DNA of 64,000 nucleotides, taken from NCBI RefSeq assembly GCF_001911425.1, contig NZ_MPPL01000001.1, positions 4,715,314 through 4,779,313 on the forward strand, written 5' to 3'. The stretch comes from Mucilaginibacter polytrichastri (GTDB lineage Bacteria > Bacteroidota > Bacteroidia > Sphingobacteriales > Sphingobacteriaceae). The notes under the pieces were generated by a model. It saw nothing but the letters and a program-made list of their open reading frames with translations, was not told the DNA's origin and ran no database searches. The position numbers and the translations under genes were made by a program. Shown one piece after another: positions 1 to 8,148 of this stretch. Position 1 is the first letter of the stretch, and every line of letters starts with the position of its first letter.

Positions 1-171
1 GCTTTCGTCTGCCACGGTGCCAAAACTTTTGTTCTTAACGCCAATGGTGGCAAAAGGTATTGGCTTGTCGTTTTTAGCATCTATTACTGTTCCCCGAAGT
101 TTAATCTGCGCAACTGAAGTGAAGCCGAATGGCAAAATTAATAAGCAAATAATATACAGGATTTTTTTCAT
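1..171 (-). CDS. N-terminal fragment of carboxypeptidase-regulatory-like (CarboxypepD_reg) protein
   Basis: The minus strand opens with ATG at 169-171 and stays open to the window edge (57 codons). It starts with a signal peptide (MKKILYIICLL, then a hydrophobic stretch ending near Val-Ala-Gln). A beta-sandwich start follows, with the pattern KLRGTVIDAKNDKPIPFATI and then a Gly-Thr-Val-Ala-Asp turn. That pattern is typical of the CarboxypepD_reg-like domain at the N-terminus of many Bacteroidota surface proteins and TonB receptors. Only the first domain is visible, so the full protein cannot be named. It is divergent from yifB and presumably chromosomal flank, not part of the integrated element. 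Confidence 0.7.
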   Translation of the reverse strand, partial: MKKILYIICLLILPFGFTSVAQIKLRGTVIDAKNDKPIPFATIGVKNKSFGTVADES

Positions 172-300
172 ATTGGCTTAGGTATAGAGGTTATAGTAGC
201 AGTACGATATTTGTTAAAAAATTACAGGCTAAGCTAACTAAATGCTTTTAAGTTTATACTTTTTTTCAGGTATATTGGCTTCCTTAAATCTTATATCACC

Positions 301-1355
301 TTGTTAGTTAAAACCTTTGGCAGCGCTGTTTACGGTATCGAAGCCACCACCATTACCGTTGAAGTTAACATTGCTGCCGGTACCAAATTTTTCATAGTCG
401 GCTTGCCCGATAATGCCATTAAGGAAAGTTATTACCGGATAGAATCGGCCCTTAAAAACTGCAATTACCGCATGCCGCGCCAGCAGGTGGTGGTTAACAT
501 GGCCCCGGCAGATATCCGTAAAGAAGGTTCGGCTTATGATCTCACCATTGCCACGGCAGTGATGGCCGCATCGGGCCAGGTAGAGGTTGAAGAACTCGAT
601 AAGTACATTATTATGGGTGAGCTATCGCTGGATGGCACGCTACAACCTATAAAAGGTGCACTGCCCATTGCCATACAGGCCCGCAAGGAGGGCTTTAAAG
701 GATTCATCCTCCCTAAACAAAATGCCCGCGAGGCGGCCATTGTAAATGACCTTACCGTTTACGGTGTAGAAAGCATCAAACAACTAGTCGACTTTTTTAA
801 CGGCGACCTTAAACTGGAACCCGAAATAGTAAACACCCGCGACGAATTTTATAACAGCCTCAGTAATTACGATAGCGATTTTAGCGAAGTAAAAGGCCAG
901 GAAAATATTAAACGCGCCTTAGAAATTGCCGCAGCAGGCGACACAATGTGATATTGATCGGCCCGCCGGGGGCAGGTAAAACTATGCTGGCGCGGAGGCT
1001 GCCTTCTATATTGCCACCGCTGAGTTTGCTCGAAGCTTTAGAAACCACCAAGATCCATTCTGTAGCCGGTAAGCTTTCTGTTGCCGATGCATTGGTAACG
1101 GTACGGCCATTCCGCTCGCCCCATCATACCATATCAGACGTTGCCCTGGTAGGCGGCGGTACCAATCCGCAGCCGGGCGAAATTTCGCTGGCCCATAACG
1201 GTGTATTGTTTTTAGATGAGTTACCCGAGTTTAAACGCAGCGTACTGGAAGTAATGCGCCAGCCGCTGGAAGAGCGCCGCATATCCATTTCGCGCGCCAA
1301 GTTTACGGTAGACTATCCATCCAGCTTTATGCTGGTGGCCAGTATGAACCCCTGA
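301..1355 (+). pseudogene. yifB: yifB/comM-type Mg-chelatase ATPase, frameshifted and truncated by an integrated element
   Basis: The first 210 codons (TTG start at 301) match the N-terminal Lon-protease-like ChlI domain of YifB/ComM (FIVGLPDNAIKES, VVVNMAPADIRKEGSAYDL). A second frame from 948 carries the Walker A site (IGPPGAGKT), the RPFRSPHHTISDVALVGGG segment and the Walker B site (VLFLDELPEF). Adding one G near 940 would join the frames as AAAGGHNVILIGPPG, so a 1-nt deletion (or a read error) splits the gene. The coding match stops at Ser-Met-Asn-Pro, where intact homologues continue Cys-Pro-Cys-Gly; here the codon is TGA and the sequence changes to the recombinase gene. About 150 C-terminal residues are absent from the window. 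ComM-type proteins assist branch migration during natural transformation. The host copy should be inactive. Confidence 0.9.
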
Positions 1356-2817
1356 AGTTGCGTTGACTTGTTTGCGCAGACCCAGGAAGGTATGCAAGTG
1401 CAATATTAATTGAATCCTCTCCTATAGTAATATGCTCAGTTACTGTTTCTGCAATCGCTCTTTTTTGAGAAAATGCCATATCTGTCCACTCTGTATATAA
1501 AGATTTAGCTTCATTTAGCACAAAATCACTTGACTTCAACTGTATACGCCTAAAGTCTATTTCAGCCTCTAATACTGGTATTGATTCATCAAGTTGAGTA
1601 ACCTGTATTTCATAAGGCTTATATAAATTGGCAAAGTGATCTTTATTTAAATCTTCGTTCAGTCTAAGATTCACCAAGTCGTCCATTTTCTTGCGAAGTT
1701 GCGCCCGTTTCTTAACCGCTGACGAAAGTAGATCTTCTTGTTTACTTATTTCAGCTTCAATTTCCTCTAGAAACAACTGAGGGGTTATTCCACCGAGATA
1801 TTGTTTTAAGTGATGTTGGTAAATCTCGTTCATTACCGCCTCATCAATGCTGTTTTTACAGACCTTACAGGTAAACTTCTTTGCTGTGCTAAAAATATAC
1901 ATTGGTTTACCACAATGACATTTGACTATACCAGCAAGAAGATATTCAGAAGTCCTACCAATTTTGGTTCGCTTCTGCCTTTGTTCGTCAAGAATAGCAT
2001 TACATTCCTGCCATAATTGTTGGTTAATTATAGCGGGGCATGGAACCTGAATCCATTCATCTTCAGGTTTTACTTTCCATTGTTTTCCATCACCTGTGCT
2101 TTTAGTATAATTAGCGAGGCGCACACCCTTCGCTGTTGTATCTCGAAGAAGACGATCCACAGTAGTGTCGGAAAAGTACGCCCCGTTACGGGTTCGATAC
2201 CCTAAAGAGTTTAATTTCTCGGCAGTCGTCTTTTTCCTTTGACACTCGATAAAAATTTCATACATAAGTTTACGTATCGGTGCTTCTTTATCATCTACTA
2301 TCAATTGTTTATTATCCCATTTGTATCCGAAGCTTGCTTGCCCACCAAGAGGTTTCCCCATTTCTGCCCTGATAGGTACAGATGCAGCAACTCTACTAGA
2401 AATTTCCTCCCGTTCCCATTGGGCCATTGCTGAGATTATGGTAAAAAATAATCTACCCGCTGGGGTACTCGTATCTATTTGTTCAGCCAACGAGATCAAA
2501 TCAGCTCCTTCAAGCCTGAAAATTTCAGCAAACTCTAATAATTCCTTCGTGTTGCGCGCCAATCGTGCCAGTTTGGAAAATACCAAACCTGATATGTGTC
2601 CCCTTCTGATGTCTTTAAGCATTCGCAGTGTTTCTGGATGCTCCATTACCGTTTTGCCAGATATGGCGTCAAGTCTGTATACTTCTGCAACATGCCAATC
2701 TTTTGATTTGACATAATACCTTGCCCGTTGTTCATGATGTTCAGGACTTTCATCCTTTACTTGATAATCCGTCGAAACTCTTATCCAAATACCAACTCTC
2801 TTTTGCTCCGTTTTCAT
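1327..2817 (-). CDS. large serine recombinase (integrase) of the element
   Basis: The 496-aa protein has the resolvase/invertase catalytic domain at its N-terminus: the segment GIWIRVST carries the catalytic Ser at about residue 15 with Arg13, followed by KLARLARNTKELLEF and TPAGRLFFTIISAMAQWERE. A recombinase domain follows (about 160-260), then a zinc ribbon with CHCG and CKVC pairs near 300-325, and a long coiled coil (about 355-430). This order and length are those of large serine integrases, which join attP and attB without a long homology. The gene is the outermost one of the element and reads outward. Its last eleven or so residues are encoded by yifB DNA, so the C-terminus would differ after excision. 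It probably forms an operon with the gene upstream, which ends 17 nt before its ATG. Confidence 0.93.
   Translation of the reverse strand: MKTEQKRVGIWIRVSTDYQVKDESPEHHEQRARYYVKSKDWHVAEVYRLDAISGKTVMEHPETLRMLKDIRRGHISGLVFSKLARLARNTKELLEFAEIFRLEGADLISLAEQIDTSTPAGRLFFTIISAMAQWEREEISSRVAASVPIRAEMGKPLGGQASFGYKWDNKQLIVDDKEAPIRKLMYEIFIECQRKKTTAEKLNSLGYRTRNGAYFSDTTVDRLLRDTTAKGVRLANYTKSTGDGKQWKVKPEDEWIQVPCPAIINQQLWQECNAILDEQRQKRTKIGRTSEYLLAGIVKCHCGKPMYIFSTAKKFTCKVCKNSIDEAVMNEIYQHHLKQYLGGITPQLFLEEIEAEISKQEDLLSSAVKKRAQLRKKMDDLVNLRLNEDLNKDHFANLYKPYEIQVTQLDESIPVLEAEIDFRRIQLKSSDFVLNEAKSLYTEWTDMAFSQKRAIAETVTEHITIGEDSINIALAYLPGSAQTSQRNFRGSYWPPA
1344..1366. other. attachment junction (att half-site) of the integrated element in yifB
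   Basis: The yifB reading frame runs ATG AAC CCC TG and then diverges at about 1354, while the recombinase frame on the other strand crosses the same point. Crossover is therefore at or just before the CCCTG. The exact core dinucleotide cannot be set without the other end or the empty site. Large serine recombinases leave only a few bases of shared core, so no long direct repeat is expected. Confidence 0.65.
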
Positions 2818-2834
2818 TTCTTAAAAGCTATATA

Positions 2835-3317
2835 TTACTTTAATAACGAGGCCTCCCTGCGCTGCCATTCAAAAATATGTCTTCTAGCGTCCGAAAGGCT
2901 AAATATGGCTTTTCGCTTTGCTGCCTCAAGATCATTTTGCCATGATGGCCACGGATGACTATAACCTGTCGTTCGATGAACGATACTGATATGCCAGCGC
3001 CCTTTGGTCTGAGCAGAGAGCGTAATGGTAAAGTCTCCAGCTTTAGCATTATAAGTCCCCGGTGACAGATTGATCCAATCAATTTTCGAGTTTCTCTCAT
3101 CTTCCAAATGCTGTAGATAAGTCAGCATATTAACAACCACCAGCATCTCACCAGAAATTGCAGTATCTCCTGCAGTCATACGTTGTATGCTGCGAATAAT
3201 TGCGTCATTATTTCGATGATCACCCCAGGCACGCATACGGCTCGCCAATTCAACTGGCGTAAGTCCTAACTCATCTATTTGATAGCGAAAATATCCTGCG
3301 TTATCATAAAAATCCAT
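2835..3317 (-). CDS. hypothetical HTH-like protein upstream of the integrase
   Basis: The 160-aa product is not recognised as a named family. ATG at 3317 is preferred over an upstream TTG. Residues about 10-65 look like a helix-turn-helix: TPVELASRMRAWGD, then a helix with IIRSIQRMTAGDTAISGEML. The C-terminal half is beta-rich and ends in a basic helix. The gene lies 17 nt upstream of the recombinase on the same strand, so the two are probably co-transcribed. Partner genes in this position of serine-integrase elements are often repressors or recombination directionality factors. That role is only an inference from position and the HTH-like segment. Confidence 0.6.
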   Translation of the reverse strand: MDFYDNAGYFRYQIDELGLTPVELASRMRAWGDHRNNDAIIRSIQRMTAGDTAISGEMLVVVNMLTYLQHLEDERNSKIDWINLSPGTYNAKAGDFTITLSAQTKGRWHISIVHRTTGYSHPWPSWQNDLEAAKRKAIFSLSDARRHIFEWQRREASLLK

Positions 3318-3860
3318 ATTCAATTCAGTTTATGGCGACAATTATACGACATTATGTCGTAACAAACAATGCAAAATAGGATAATTTTGTAGCAACCGGT
3401 AATAAATAGCCAATCACCTCTTGATCTATAATTATAAATGCGTCCTTGATATACCATTTTAATTGTTAGTAGATGGAATGCTCGAAGTAAAATTGGCGAT
3501 ACGATATCATCCCTAAGCCTAATATTCATTTTAACAATTAAAAGGGAAGCGGCAAATGTCCAATTTACATAGTGATTAGAGAGTATTGTAGGCGCAAAAA
3601 CATTGTTGAAACCACTAATCGTTTTAAATAAATGTTTGATTTCCTCAAGTGAATCAATGTTTCATTAAGCTTCCAATAAAAATGATAATGTTCATTTATC
3701 ATTTATTGATAGCAAGAATAAGGCGGTACTAATTAAACTATCGGACTGGTTGACTTACGGATTTTCATATTATGTGTATGCCGCTTATCGGAATCCCAAT
3801 AAATTATCCCCCTCTCTGAATCAATTGTTCAGTCATGGGATGTTCTATACTTAATAATTA
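3318..3860. other. non-coding stretch without a convincing gene
   Basis: This AT-rich stretch of about 540 bases lies upstream of the recombinase operon. It holds only a poor short ORF (3320-3529, minus) whose product is rich in Tyr, Ile and Arg and resembles nothing. A short inverted repeat (atgataa/ttatcat, 3682-3702) is the only other structure seen. It could contain the promoter for the integrase operon or part of the phage-type attachment region; nothing decisive is visible. Confidence 0.5.
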
Positions 3861-3890
3861 AAAGCCACTTACAATTTGGTAAGTGGCTTT
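3861..3890. terminator. bidirectional hairpin terminator
   Basis: A perfect 12-bp stem (aaagccacttac with gtaagtggcttt) encloses a 6-nt loop (aatttg). The stem ends in AAA and TTT on its two sides, so it could work on either strand. It sits just downstream of the stop of the 411-aa minus-strand gene, whose transcription it would end. Confidence 0.8.
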
Positions 3891-3941
3891 AACATTGATC
3901 CGATTTCAAAACTCATTCAACATCCGGGCGTTGACTCTTGA

Positions 3942-5177
3942 CTAAAATGTAATGTGATTTATACATGCTAACTCTGGCGTACTTCGTACTTCATCCAGCT
4001 TAACGTTGTGTTGATCACCAGCACTTTTTAAAGGACGCTCTATTTTAAACGTATAAGAAAATTCGTCTGTTTCAAGCACTGTAACCGGAATAGCTTTTCT
4101 TCCCTCCCAGGAAATCCATGCCTTGTCGCCGGCGACAAATTGTTCGATGGTTCGTTTGCTGTGATGTAGCGGCTTGGTGTTTTTCACAAATACGATGGCT
4201 CGTGGGTCGTGCTTTTTCGATACCGGTTTTAGGCTACCTTTACTGGGCTTCGGCGATTGTTTTCTTTTTAGAAAGGCTTTGTAAGTTTTCCAGGCCTTTT
4301 CCAACGTCGCCCGCGCGCCCATAGGTGCGTTACTAAGCTTTAAATATTCGTCGTAAGCTTCTTCGCCATCATAGTTGGGCCAGTTATCCGTCCGATCCTT
4401 AAAGCCACGTTTTTGCGCTAAATCGCCAAGAGGTGAATCCCTGTTTTTCTGCTTTGCTAACCATTCTCCGAAGGTTGGTTCAGGCGCTGCAGGTGGTGGA
4501 ACATCATTAAAAAATGGTGCACTGCTAATGATGCCGTGATAAATATCCCTCATTTTCACGATGGCTGCATCTAAGGTTTCGGCCTCAGCCGAATGATGAT
4601 CCGCCAACACATAGCCGATATGGCACGCCACCCGCCTAAGCTGGAATACGTCAACAACGCCGCGCGTAACATTCCTCATTGAGGATAGCGTGAGACTTGG
4701 CGAAACGTATTCGCGAAAAACGGCTATGGCCACCTCGCCATTATGAAATTCTAATTTCACGCCTTCTCGCTGAACGGCCTGATCCCTGTAAAATAAAGGC
4801 TTTGACTGGATATGCTGATCCGCCAATGCTTTCCCCAGGTATTCCAAAGTCGGCCATATCTTGTGTAAAATCCATTTCTCATCATAAAGGGGCAGGTAAA
4901 CGCCCTCCGCGATGTCATCAGGTAAATTTTCAGGGAGCCCTTCAAGTTTTGTGCGCCGTTCTTTAATGGGTGCCGTTGGCGTGAGAATTAGCAGGTTGGC
5001 CTCTCTTAAATTAGTAATCGGGCATTTGTTGTCGGCCAGCAAAGCCGCGCGGGACGAATACCCCATATAGGCCGCCACCAATTCATGCGCATGGGACGAC
5101 TTTAGCTGGATACCGTAATTGTTTTGAGTGAATGTGCGCAATGAGTCCGCGCAACGTTTTGTGATGTCAAGTTGCAT
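3942..5177 (-). CDS. hypothetical protein with YozE-like SAM domain
   Basis: The 411-aa product begins with a conserved-looking block (HAHELVAAYMGYSSRAALLA, residues about 29-48) typical of small helical proteins on Bacteroidota elements. Its middle part, FGEWLAKQKNRDSPLGDLA followed by NWPNYDGEEAYDEYL and a Lys-rich helix (residues about 235-305), resembles the YozE SAM-like fold. The C-terminal 90 residues are beta-rich and basic. No catalytic motif is evident. It is a single gene reading into the terminator at 3861-3890 and lies between the integrase module and the defence-type genes. The function is unknown; a nucleic-acid-binding or scaffold role is a guess. Confidence 0.75.
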   Translation of the reverse strand: MQLDITKRCADSLRTFTQNNYGIQLKSSHAHELVAAYMGYSSRAALLADNKCPITNLREANLLILTPTAPIKERRTKLEGLPENLPDDIAEGVYLPLYDEKWILHKIWPTLEYLGKALADQHIQSKPLFYRDQAVQREGVKLEFHNGEVAIAVFREYVSPSLTLSSMRNVTRGVVDVFQLRRVACHIGYVLADHHSAEAETLDAAIVKMRDIYHGIISSAPFFNDVPPPAAPEPTFGEWLAKQKNRDSPLGDLAQKRGFKDRTDNWPNYDGEEAYDEYLKLSNAPMGARATLEKAWKTYKAFLKRKQSPKPSKGSLKPVSKKHDPRAIVFVKNTKPLHHSKRTIEQFVAGDKAWISWEGRKAIPVTVLETDEFSYTFKIERPLKSAGDQHNVKLDEVRSTPELACINHITF

Positions 5178-5488
5178 AGCAATTTCCTGTTAAAGGCTGG
5201 ACTTGCCGGTGCCGAGAGTGTTTAAAGACAACCTATGCCAGCGGGTTAACGAAAATTTGCTGTTTATCAGGCTTGTCAAAAAATTGAATTAGCCTCGCGT
5301 TTCAGTCACTCACAACTGAGGCGCTCGATTCCTTAATCGAATGTAGCAGTAAAAATTGAAAAAAACAAGAGGAGGTATTTAAAAGCTATACGGACAACTT
5401 ACCGCCATGGCAGCCAAAAGAGGTTTATTAAATATTAATGGATAATTTTACTATTTAACCGCGAATTATCGCCCGATTATCATTTACG
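5178..5488. other. intergenic region between divergent genes
   Basis: About 310 bases separate the divergent 411-aa gene and the MauJ/HEPN-like gene. A small inverted repeat (tcgatt-cctt-aatcga, around 5327-5342) and short GCCTC/GAGGC arms nearby are visible. The arrangement was tested by eye as a tRNA and does not fold as one. Promoters for both genes are expected here but no clear TAnnTTTG box was assigned. Confidence 0.4.
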
Positions 5489-6475
5489 ATGGCAGAAGAT
5501 ATAAAAATGGATTTTCCGTTGAGGCCCGAGAAAGAAGGATTGATGGAAACGATCACAATTGTACCCGTGGTACAAGATAACCCGGAAGGTGAACTGAAAG
5601 TCTATACGCATTTGCGAAACTTCAAGGTGATGGGAACATTATACAGCATTCCGCCGATTTGGAACTCACAGATCGTTGCGGGTAAACTGGAAGGTGGCAC
5701 CACACTATTAAAAGCCAGTGAAACGGAATATCAATCGTATGATATGGAAGTAACCGGCGCAAGAAAATTCACCGTTCATCTGAACCAATTTAAACAACTC
5801 TCGTCCGTATCCTGTACCATCGCCGCGAAAAGCTGGCAGGAGGCGTTGCAGGTTTTTCATGACATGATTGATCCTTACCTCAGCCTGATGTCCTGGCGGT
5901 ATCACGTACCCTTAGTTTTATCAAACGTCAATGGTACGGATACCGAAACTACCTATCAATACGCGAAATTTATCCAGTCCATACCAGAAAAGCTCTTTTC
6001 ACTGACGCAGGAGCCTGTAGAACGTTATACTGAGCATATCGCAGCGCTATTTTCCTTTCATCGGGAAATGGTCAATTCCACCAGCGGGCCCTACCGGTTA
6101 TTATGCATCCATAAATGCCTTACCCTTGTCAATCAATTCAAGTCGGTGACCCACGATGAGGTCAAAAAAATGGGATTGGATCTCAAGCAATATAAAACCG
6201 AAACGGAAGTAAAAATAGAAGATAACGAGATCAATAAATCCGTATGGCCTGAAACGATTGGATGGAACTTGGGGAGGTTACTCGCGGATAAACTCCGGCC
6301 GATGCGAAATAAGATCGCACATGAACTGGATGAAGGCGATAAGTATGCAAATCCCGATAATGGCCTTTTCCAGGAGCAAATCAGGGATTATGCCGATGCC
6401 GCGCTGCCATTGATGCGGTTGCAGTTCAAAAAAATTATAGATTATAGGGTGAAATACCAGGTGATTACAAAATAA
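5489..6475 (+). CDS. MauJ-like protein with HEPN-type Rx4H motif
   Basis: The 328-aa protein has a beta-rich N-terminal half and an alpha-helical C-terminal half ending in the segment RNKIAHE, with Arg at about 273 and His at about 278. Arg-x4-His in a helix is the signature of HEPN domains, many of which are RNases or dimerisation modules in toxin and antiviral systems. The overall look resembles proteins annotated as methylamine utilisation MauJ, but no other methylamine genes are near, so that name says nothing about its role. Its neighbours are a caspase-like gene and a second HEPN protein. A conflict-system role is inferred from context. Confidence 0.6.
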   Translation: MAEDIKMDFPLRPEKEGLMETITIVPVVQDNPEGELKVYTHLRNFKVMGTLYSIPPIWNSQIVAGKLEGGTTLLKASETEYQSYDMEVTGARKFTVHLNQFKQLSSVSCTIAAKSWQEALQVFHDMIDPYLSLMSWRYHVPLVLSNVNGTDTETTYQYAKFIQSIPEKLFSLTQEPVERYTEHIAALFSFHREMVNSTSGPYRLLCIHKCLTLVNQFKSVTHDEVKKMGLDLKQYKTETEVKIEDNEINKSVWPETIGWNLGRLLADKLRPMRNKIAHELDEGDKYANPDNGLFQEQIRDYADAALPLMRLQFKKIIDYRVKYQVITK

Positions 6476-6514
6476 TGGCGATGTCGTAACATCGCCAGGA
6501 TATAAGTGTGTTTT

Positions 6515-7081
6515 TCAACAGCCAATATATGCGAACGGCCTGATCGGTGGTTCCGACCCATCGGATATGGCGTCATTTTCCTGGGTAATAGCCGAAACAA
6601 CACTATCGGAATTAATACACTTATTATAGATATTGATATTTTGCATAATCGCCTGGGGGCTGCGTTCCGTTGTCGAAAAGATGGCCGCGTGATAGATATC
6701 ACGGTGGGCATATTTCAGAAACATTAAAGGTTCGCTGTAACAGGTGAGGCTGGCATTAATGATAAGCCTTCCCCCGCATTTTTGGTTGATCGCGGTTAAA
6801 GGCTCGCCAAAAATACTCCAGGGAAACTTAAAATCGCTGTTTTTTCCAAAATATGATCTGTCTATATTGCCGTGCGCCAGCAAATGGATAAGTACGCCTT
6901 CTTCCGGTGCGCCTTTGGCTATTATCTTTAAAATATTAAGAAAATCCTGCTCGTCTTCCGGTGAAATAAGCGTTGTGGGGGCCTGGCTTTTACAATATTC
7001 CTCCAGTTCGCTGGCCAGGTTCAGTTCAGGTAAAAAATCGATGATGATAATATTGGTAATTATTTGGCTAAATAAAATCAT
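6515..7081 (-). CDS. stand-alone caspase/CHAT-like peptidase
   Basis: With the ATG at 7081 the product is 188 aa; an in-frame TTG at 7111 would add ten residues. It shows a hydrophobic first strand (IITNIIIIDFL). A second strand ends in LIHLLAHGN (His about 70, Gly 71), and a third ends in LIINASLTCYSE (Cys about 114). A strand ending in His-Gly and a later strand ending in a Cys after small residues is the dyad layout of the caspase/CHAT clan (clan CD). There is no extra domain, so partners must give specificity. It is divergent from a HEPN gene with about 80 bp between starts. The call rests on motif spacing; a fold search would settle it. Confidence 0.55.
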   Translation of the reverse strand: MILFSQIITNIIIIDFLPELNLASELEEYCKSQAPTTLISPEDEQDFLNILKIIAKGAPEEGVLIHLLAHGNIDRSYFGKNSDFKFPWSIFGEPLTAINQKCGGRLIINASLTCYSEPLMFLKYAHRDIYHAAIFSTTERSPQAIMQNINIYNKCINSDSVVSAITQENDAISDGSEPPIRPFAYIGC

Positions 7082-7121
7082 GTGACATTTTGAAAGCTCA
7101 AATTTCGGCAATCCTTATTAA

Positions 7122-7129
7122 TATCTTTG
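7122..7129 (+). promoter_or_regulatory. Bacteroidota-type -7 promoter box
   Basis: TATCTTTG matches the TAnnTTTG consensus of the Bacteroidota primary sigma factor and lies 34 nt before the ATG of the HEPN gene at 7164. The upstream -33 TTG element is weak. It supports separate transcription of the HEPN gene, divergent from the caspase-like gene. Confidence 0.5.
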
Positions 7130-7163
7130 AAAAAAATGCCTGAACCCCACAGCCTATAATAAT

Positions 7164-8117
7164 ATGAATTACACAGACTTTAAAAATAACGATAAACTGG
7201 TTGACAAGCTTTTAGCGAAACTGGGCATATTGGAATGGAAAACTATCTTTTTCGATGTAGACCTGGAGCCGGACTACGATATTCTAAAATATCAGAAGGA
7301 TTACGCCGATTACTATTTTAAAAATAGCTTATCCTTCGAGGGCCGGTATCAATATGTACTTGATGCAGAAATCGGGAGCTTTAACCTGTATCCTTACGAG
7401 GTATTGAAATATATAAGTGAGGAATCGGGTATAGCATTGCCCGATGATTTTGAAAATGCCCAGGTTGTTAAATTTTTGGAGGAAGTGTCAGCAAGTGATC
7501 GTGATCAACTGGTTGATTTTGGATGGAAGCCGGAAATAGATCAATTAAACCTATACTGCCTGCGGATCAGCCACATTGAAAACAATACAAAAGCCATCGT
7601 TTATGAAGGCGGCTATATGGGTTTACTGACCGATTTCGGTGGTGACCTTACATTGTATGCAGATATTTCGCTTAAAGTCGTTCCATTCCTGGATAGGGCG
7701 CCAAACCAGTTTTACAAAACCTTGGTAGCCGAAGCGTATCTGCTTTTTATGCAGCGGAATTATAAACTCGCTGCCTTCACGCTTTTCTCAGCCTACGACA
7801 ATTTTGTAAACGATAAATATGGCAATCCCTATGAAGAAATTCGGCTAAGAGAAAAACTTAAAGCTGTATTTAAAGACCGGTTTGCAGCATTGGAAAAACA
7901 TAATATCTACACACAGATCAAGCGGCAGATAGATGATTTTGAAAAAGTCAGGAACAGCATCGCGCATGGAACGAATACTGATGATATTTCATTTACTGAG
8001 GTAAAAGATTCGTTCATCATCATGCTTTCACTTTTCATCAGCTATGAGTTCAGCTTTTCGGATTTTCAAACCATCATCGATGATATTTTGGCATCCGGTA
8101 TCGATAAGCAATTTTAA
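7164..8117 (+). CDS. HEPN-domain protein
   Basis: The 317-aa protein has an N-terminal mixed region and a C-terminal all-helical domain (about 185-300). That domain contains KVRNSIAHG, giving Arg263-x4-His268, the HEPN signature. The helix before it (YLLFMQRNYKLAAFTLFSAYDNFV) fits the first helix of a four-helix HEPN bundle. HEPN proteins often act as RNases or as partners of them. The gene is divergent from the caspase-like gene and convergent with the nuclease-like gene at 8149, with 31 nt between stops. It is not similar over its length to the other Rx4H protein at 5489. Confidence 0.65.
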   Translation: MNYTDFKNNDKLVDKLLAKLGILEWKTIFFDVDLEPDYDILKYQKDYADYYFKNSLSFEGRYQYVLDAEIGSFNLYPYEVLKYISEESGIALPDDFENAQVVKFLEEVSASDRDQLVDFGWKPEIDQLNLYCLRISHIENNTKAIVYEGGYMGLLTDFGGDLTLYADISLKVVPFLDRAPNQFYKTLVAEAYLLFMQRNYKLAAFTLFSAYDNFVNDKYGNPYEEIRLREKLKAVFKDRFAALEKHNIYTQIKRQIDDFEKVRNSIAHGTNTDDISFTEVKDSFIIMLSLFISYEFSFSDFQTIIDDILASGIDKQF

Positions 8118-8148
8118 TTGATGAAGCAGGACGTAATGATACTTATTC

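Noticed and set aside
3320..3529. 69-aa minus ORF
   Set aside because: Poor composition, overlaps the start of the next gene and resembles nothing; treated as non-coding.
5290..5345. tRNA-like stems upstream of the MauJ/HEPN-like gene
   Set aside because: The central hairpin has an 8-nt loop and no acceptor stem or CCA-side arm pairs; not a tRNA.
5489..6475. methylamine utilisation function for the MauJ-like protein
   Set aside because: No methylamine dehydrogenase genes are present; the MauE-like gene at 42.4 kb belongs to a different locus.
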